From assembly GCF_017114915.1 (NCBI RefSeq), contig NZ_JAAUOE010000002.1, positions 247,109 through 311,108 of the forward strand: 64,000 nucleotides of DNA, in the 5' to 3' direction. Below, in pieces: positions 59,936 through 64,000 of this stretch (position 1 is the stretch's first letter; each line of letters starts with the position of its first letter). The notes below the pieces were generated by a model. The model made no database searches. It saw nothing but the letters and a program-made list of their open reading frames with translations, and was not told where the DNA came from. Position numbers and translations under genes: made by a program. Source of the stretch: Pseudomonas frederiksbergensis. GTDB taxonomy: Bacteria; Pseudomonadota; Gammaproteobacteria; Pseudomonadales; Pseudomonadaceae.

Positions 59936-61433
59936 GGGCCACCGGCACCGTGATATCGCCCGCCGCCCACGCCGCTTCGCGATTGGCCAGTGCCGTGGCG
60001 ATGGACTGGACTTCGGTCGATTGCACCTCGACCGGCAATGGATCGAGACCGGCACTGGCAAAGATTTGCCCGTAAGCATTGCGCAGGTCGGCATAGGACA
60101 GGTCACGACGCAGATCCGCCTTCAAGGTGTTCAGCTCGCCCTTGATCAGATCCAGCTCGCCCAATCCGGCCGTCTGATAGCGGTTGCGCAGCTGGCCGAC
60201 GATTTGCCCGTCGATGTTCGACAGTTGCTGATTGGTCTGGAATTGCCGCAGTGCTTCGCGATAGTTGGCGTTGGCCACATAGAGCTGGGCCAGCACTGCG
60301 ATCGACATCGCCTGACGGCGTGCCGTGGCGACTTCTTCACCGGCCTTGGCGACGTCGATCGCGGCGGGCGCGGAAATCACGTTGAACAGGTTCCAGGTGA
60401 CTTTCACCCCGTAATCCGCCCAGCTCTGCTCCACCAGAAACGAGTTGCTGTCGTAATGCCCGCCAGCGGAGAACTCCAGCCCCGGCAGCAGGCGCAGCAT
60501 GGCTTTGCGGGTTTCGGCGGCACTGATGCGGGTCTGGTAATCCTGCTCACGCAACTCCGGCCGACTGGTCAGCGCTTCCTGCTCCAGGCTGGCGAGGTCG
60601 ACCTTGAGTTCCGGAATAACGTAATCGTCCTGGGTCGCCAGCTTCAACTCGGTATTGAGTGGCAGGTTGATCAGGGTCGCCAGTTCGGTTTTCGCCAATG
60701 ACAGCGCGCGGCGTTGCTTTTCCAGTTGCCGGGTGGCGTCAATCAGCGAGCGTTGATAAGCCAACGACTGGATTGGATCGCCGATACGCTGTTCGCTCAT
60801 GCTTTGACTATTGTTGCGGGCGGTTTCGACCCGAGCCATCAGGCTGTCGATTTGCTTGAGCAAACGTTCGGCGGCCACGGCTCGCCAATAGGCCGAGCGC
60901 ACATCCTGAACGATGGTGTTGATCACCTTGCGCCGACGTTCCTGCACAATCAGCCGCTGATCGCCCTGCTGCTTGGCGCTGATGTAGCTGACGCCGAAGT
61001 CGAGCACGTTCCAGACCATGGTCAGGTCCGCCACTTCGCGATCGCGGTCCTGGGAGGTCGACGGCTCCAGGGATTGTGCGCCGGTTTCCACGCTCTGACT
61101 GCTGGAGGCGCTGACGTTGTTACGCCCCACGTATCCGGCGTCCAGCGCCATGCGCGGCAACATGTCGAAACTGGCGAGGTCGAGTTGGCGCTTGGCCAGG
61201 GCCTCTTCCATGATCTTGAGCCGGCCTTCGAGGTTGTATTTCACCGCGCGGGCCATGGCCTGGTGCAGCGTCAACGGGCCGCTGAGGGGCTCCTGCCCCT
61301 TGTACATGTTTTGCAGATCGCTTTTGGCGCGCTGCTGACTGACGCTGCGTTCGATCGGCGCGCTGGTGACTGCACAACCACCGATCGCCAGGGCCAGCAG
61401 GCTGGCGCCGAACAACTTCTGACTTTTTTTCAT
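59919..61433 (-). CDS. TolC-family outer-membrane channel lipoprotein
   Basis: 504 residues from the ATG at 61433, chosen because a proper lipoprotein signal (lipobox AIGGC, Cys20) follows; a TTG start 45 bases upstream overlaps the adhesin stop and would add 15 residues. TolC repeats are seen (LTLHQAMARAVKYNLEGRLKIMEEALAKRQ and the SLEQEALTSRPELREQDYQTRISAAETRKAMLRLLPGLEFS half), with long helical Gln/Arg stretches between. It follows the adhesin gene by 41 bases and should form the outer-membrane exit of a type I secretion system; ABC and adaptor genes may lie right of the window. Confidence 0.9.
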   Translation of the reverse strand: MKKSQKLFGASLLALAIGGCAVTSAPIERSVSQQRAKSDLQNMYKGQEPLSGPLTLHQAMARAVKYNLEGRLKIMEEALAKRQLDLASFDMLPRMALDAGYVGRNNVSASSSQSVETGAQSLEPSTSQDRDREVADLTMVWNVLDFGVSYISAKQQGDQRLIVQERRRKVINTIVQDVRSAYWRAVAAERLLKQIDSLMARVETARNNSQSMSEQRIGDPIQSLAYQRSLIDATRQLEKQRRALSLAKTELATLINLPLNTELKLATQDDYVIPELKVDLASLEQEALTSRPELREQDYQTRISAAETRKAMLRLLPGLEFSAGGHYDSNSFLVEQSWADYGVKVTWNLFNVISAPAAIDVAKAGEEVATARRQAMSIAVLAQLYVANANYREALRQFQTNQQLSNIDGQIVGQLRNRYQTAGLGELDLIKGELNTLKADLRRDLSYADLRNAYGQIFASAGLDPLPVEVQSTEVQSIATALANREAAWAAGDITVPVAHAPVR

Positions 61434-61474
61434 CCTTGTATTGCCCCCGGTGCCGCAATGCTTCAATGTTTTTT

Positions 61475-64000
61475 TCAAGCCTGCATTTCACTGATGCCGA
61501 CCTGCTGCAAAGCCGCGGCCAGGCTGTCGACCTGCCGCTGCTCGGTGTCTTTGAGCTGTTGCAACTGCTGACCAAGACTCGGTGCGCCAAACACGCCGCG
61601 CAACCCTTGGGAAGCGTCCACCGTCCTGATTGAATTGTTGCCGAAGGCGTTCAGCGACTCCTCGCTGCCAGTGTCCTGATTGAACAGGCTCGACAGCGTG
61701 CTGGTGCCGAAGACCCCGCCATCCCCACCGCCAAAGCCGAGGAAACCGTGGCCTGAGCCATCGCCACCGCTTGCGCTGCTGCTGAACACCTGCGCGATGA
61801 AGCTCGGCGTCAGCGCCCCATGGTTCATGAAAATGTCGCCCAGAGGCCGAATGCCGTTGCCGATCACCCGTTGTTCGAACAGCGGGGGAAAGGTCAGCGG
61901 TGAGCCGAGATCGCCGGTGGGAGGGGTGAAGACGATGGGCTGCAAGGGCACGTTGGGCTGAGCGGGAACGGTGACAGGAACGGTGACGCGAAATTCCGGA
62001 TCCGGTGGTGCCACGACGATCGGCGACGACGGTACAACGACGGTATTGATTGCATAGTTGTTCGATTGGCTGACACCGCTACCCGCATTGCCTGCGCCAT
62101 CGCTGACGCCAGCGACGCTCAGGTTGATCGCATTGTTGCTACTGCTGACATTGGCGTTCGGCGTCAGGGTCGCGGTCCAGGTTCTACCGCCGTCGCTGCT
62201 GCTCAGGTTGGACAAGCTGCCATTGGCCACGCTGATGTCGCAGAGGTCAAAGCCACTTACCACTTCGTTAAAGGTGAACGTCACCAACGAGGTCTGGCCG
62301 ACGCCCAGGTTCGGATTGGCAACCACCACCGTGGCGGTCGGTCGTTCGCCGTCGATGGCGTAGTTATTGGATACCGCGACGCTGGCGCCTGTGTTGCCCG
62401 CCAGGTCCGCGACATTACTGGTGTCCAGCGCAATGAAGTTGCTCGGGTCGGTGATGTTCGCGGTGGGTGTGAAGGTCGCGGTCCAGGTCTTGCCGCCGTC
62501 ACTGCTGGCCAGGCTGGTCAGCTCACCATTGGTCACGCTCAAGTCCGACAAATCGAAGTCGCTGACCGCCTCGTTGAACGTGAAGGTCACCAGCGTCGTC
62601 TGGCCGATGCCCAGGTTCGGGTTGGCAACCACGATGGTAACGGTCGGGCGAGTCGCATCGAGCGCGTAGTTGTTGGAGATGGCGATGCTGGCGCCGGCAT
62701 TGCCCGCAACGTCGAGCACAGTGCTGGTGTCGAGCAAAATCAGGTTGGTCGCATCGTTGATGCTCGCAGTCGGCGTGAGCGTGGCGGTCCAGGTCACGCC
62801 ACCGTCGCTGCTGGCCAGGCTGGACAGCACGCCATTGGCCACGCTGAGGTCCGACAGGTCGAAACCGGACACCGCTTCGCTGAAGGTAATCGTGACCGTG
62901 GTGGTCTCGCCGATGCCCAGCTTATTGTCCGCCACCGCAATGGTCGCGGTCGGGCGAACGGTGTCGATCGCGTAGTTGTTGGAGTCGGTCACGCCGACGC
63001 CGCTGTTGCCCGACACGTTGATCACACCGCTGTTGTCCAGGCTGATCAGGTTGGTTGTGTCGGTAATGCTGGCGGTCGGGGTGAAGGTCGCAGTCCAGGT
63101 CACGCCGCCATCGCTGGATGAAACGCTGCTGAGGGTGCCATTGGCAATCGTCAGGTCGGCGTTGCTGAAGCCGCTCACCGCTTCGCTGAAGGTAATGGTC
63201 ACCAGCGACGTTTCACCGGCCTTGAGGGCATTGTCGGCAACTACGATGGTAGCGGTCGGCACCTGGGTTTCCACCACATAGTTGGCCGAGTTGGTGGTGC
63301 CCGACCCGGTATTGCCGGCCACGTCCGAGACGCCGCTGTTGTTCAGGGTGATGAGGTTGCTGGTGTCGGTAATCCCGGCGGTCGGGGTGAAAGTGCCGGT
63401 CCAGGTGAGGCCGCCGTCGCTGCTGCTCACCGCGCTCAAGGTACCGTTGGCGATGCTCAAGTCACTATTGTCGAACCCCGTCACCGCTTCGCTGAAGGTG
63501 ATGGTCACCAGGGCGGTTTCCCCTGGTTTCAGGGTCGAATCGCTCAACACGATGGTGGCGGTCGGGCGTAGGCTGTCGATGGCGTAATTGTTGGAATCGG
63601 TGGTGCCGCTGCCGGTGTTGCCGGCCCCATCGGTCACCCCGGTGTTGTCCAGGGTAATCAGGTTGGTTGCGTCGGTGATGCTCGCCGTCGGTGTCAGGGT
63701 CGCGGTATAGGTAATGTTATCGCTGGTACTCAGATTGCTCAGGGTACCGTTGCTCACCGTCAGGTCGGCCGTGGTAAAGCCGGTCACCGCCTCGGAGAAC
63801 GTAATGGTCACCACCGATGTCTGGCCCGCCGCCAGCGCCGTGTCCGCGACCACGATGGTGGCCGTCGGGCGTACGGTGTCGATGGCGTAGTTGTTGGAAT
63901 CGGTGGTGCCGCTGCCGGCGTTGCCCGAGGCGTTTTGCACGCCGCTGTTATCCAGAGTGATGACGTTGCTGGTGTCGGTGATGGCGCTGGTCGGGGTAAA
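61475..64000 (-). CDS. Large surface adhesin with tandem Ig-like repeats (N-terminus beyond window)
   Basis: 841 codons of an open frame that enters from the right edge, so the N-terminus is missing. Six full Ig-like (Big-type) repeats of 101-102 residues plus part of another are seen, each starting RPTATIVVAD-like and containing TITFSEAVSGF..DL.V.NG.LS.L.SSDGG.TWTAT.TPTA.I.D.TN...L. A Pro/Val linker, a Gly-rich segment (SGGDGSGHGFLGFGGGDGG) and a Gln-rich C-terminus follow. No RTX nonapeptides are visible. The lone Cys (DLCDIS) lies in the last repeat. It leads an operon with a TolC channel, APS kinase, hydroxylase and sulfotransferase, so it is the likely cargo and possibly the substrate of modification. 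Confidence 0.9.
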   Translation of the reverse strand, partial: FTPTSAITDTSNVITLDNSGVQNASGNAGSGTTDSNNYAIDTVRPTATIVVADTALAAGQTSVVTITFSEAVTGFTTADLTVSNGTLSNLSTSDNITYTATLTPTASITDATNLITLDNTGVTDGAGNTGSGTTDSNNYAIDSLRPTATIVLSDSTLKPGETALVTITFSEAVTGFDNSDLSIANGTLSAVSSSDGGLTWTGTFTPTAGITDTSNLITLNNSGVSDVAGNTGSGTTNSANYVVETQVPTATIVVADNALKAGETSLVTITFSEAVSGFSNADLTIANGTLSSVSSSDGGVTWTATFTPTASITDTTNLISLDNSGVINVSGNSGVGVTDSNNYAIDTVRPTATIAVADNKLGIGETTTVTITFSEAVSGFDLSDLSVANGVLSSLASSDGGVTWTATLTPTASINDATNLILLDTSTVLDVAGNAGASIAISNNYALDATRPTVTIVVANPNLGIGQTTLVTFTFNEAVSDFDLSDLSVTNGELTSLASSDGGKTWTATFTPTANITDPSNFIALDTSNVADLAGNTGASVAVSNNYAIDGERPTATVVVANPNLGVGQTSLVTFTFNEVVSGFDLCDISVANGSLSNLSSSDGGRTWTATLTPNANVSSSNNAINLSVAGVSDGAGNAGSGVSQSNNYAINTVVVPSSPIVVAPPDPEFRVTVPVTVPAQPNVPLQPIVFTPPTGDLGSPLTFPPLFEQRVIGNGIRPLGDIFMNHGALTPSFIAQVFSSSASGGDGSGHGFLGFGGGDGGVFGTSTLSSLFNQDTGSEESLNAFGNNSIRTVDASQGLRGVFGAPSLGQQLQQLKDTEQRQVDSLAAALQQVGISEMQA
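62058..63587 (-). repeat. Tandem 303-306-bp repeats inside the adhesin gene
   Basis: Five successive units of 303-306 bases start near 62058, 62367, 62670, 62976 and 63282, and further units continue to the right edge. Identity looks higher between units close to the right edge, while the two left-most have TFTFNE instead of TITFSE. Such arrays change copy number by recombination and slippage. Confidence 0.85.

Noticed and set aside
62058..63587. Regularly spaced repeats as a possible CRISPR array
   Set aside because: The period is about 306 bases inside one open frame, and the units encode Ig-like domains. CRISPR repeats are 24-48 bases with unique spacers. No CRISPR array was seen in the window.
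61475..64000. RTX (GGxGxDxxx) toxin or classical T1SS signal
   Set aside because: The Gly-rich part near the C-terminus does not follow the nonapeptide pattern, and the last residues are Gln/Ala rich without the usual T1SS tail. The T1SS idea rests on the neighbouring TolC gene only.

Overview
The window looks like core chromosome of a fluorescent Pseudomonas (P. fluorescens group). It is GC-rich and gene-dense, and it is strewn with Pseudomonas-type REP/REPIN palindromes. Several blocks match, from memory, the P. aeruginosa PAO1 order around PA0156-0158 (triABC) and PA0265-PA0290 (gabD, gabT, HDOD regulator, cysAWT-sbp-oscA, PAS-GGDEF-EAL, desA, PAS-GGDEF). Species cannot be fixed from the sequence alone.

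Layout. 1-6.5 kb: end of a secreted glycoside-hydrolase-like protein, then a TriABC-type RND pump with two adaptor lipoproteins. 6.7-10.6 kb: an AAA ATPase, an orphan MetQ-like binding protein, an output-less sigma-54 AAA protein and a small alpha/beta hydrolase. 10.9-14.9 kb: a desaturase with a divergent AraC regulator, a receiver-only response regulator, a Crp/Fnr regulator and an Mpo1-like protein. 15-19 kb: a three-gene flavin dehydrogenase operon whose catalytic subunit ends in a LecA-like lectin domain. 19.3-23.5 kb: sulfate uptake (oscA-sbp-cysT-cysW-cysA). 23.6-29.4 kb: c-di-GMP proteins, DesA and an HDOD response regulator. 29.5-32.5 kb: gabT and gabD. 32.8-34.7 kb: tRNA-Arg(CCG), an Mrr-like restriction protein and two small unknown genes. 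34.7-37.6 kb: a VWA lipoprotein, ECF sigma and anti-sigma operon. 37.7-39.9 kb: a PEBP-like protein and a Rieske/FAD reductase. 39.9-46.3 kb: pgaABCD for the PNAG biofilm polysaccharide. 46.6-54.2 kb: two inner-membrane-associated proteins and a MarR/FUSC/DUF1656/HlyD/OMF efflux operon. 54.3-57.6 kb: a Phd-RelE toxin-antitoxin pair with an orphan antitoxin-like ORF, DUF2789, YbaK, and NfeD plus an SPFH protein.

57.6-64 kb holds the most unusual locus. A large repeat adhesin (entering from the right edge), a TolC-type outer-membrane lipoprotein, an APS kinase, an Asp/Asn beta-hydroxylase-like dioxygenase and a sulfotransferase lie on one strand with overlapping or near-touching ends. The first two genes suggest export of a surface protein. 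The last three would make PAPS, hydroxylate a substrate and transfer sulfate. I infer a surface-protein (or exported-product) hydroxylation/sulfation system; this is a hypothesis.

Sulfur recurs through the window (sulfate uptake, OscA, MetQ-like protein, SfnR-like AAA protein, PAPS synthesis and use), as do surface and biofilm functions (PNAG, c-di-GMP enzymes, repeat adhesin, lectin domain). No phage, complete insertion sequence or CRISPR array was seen.
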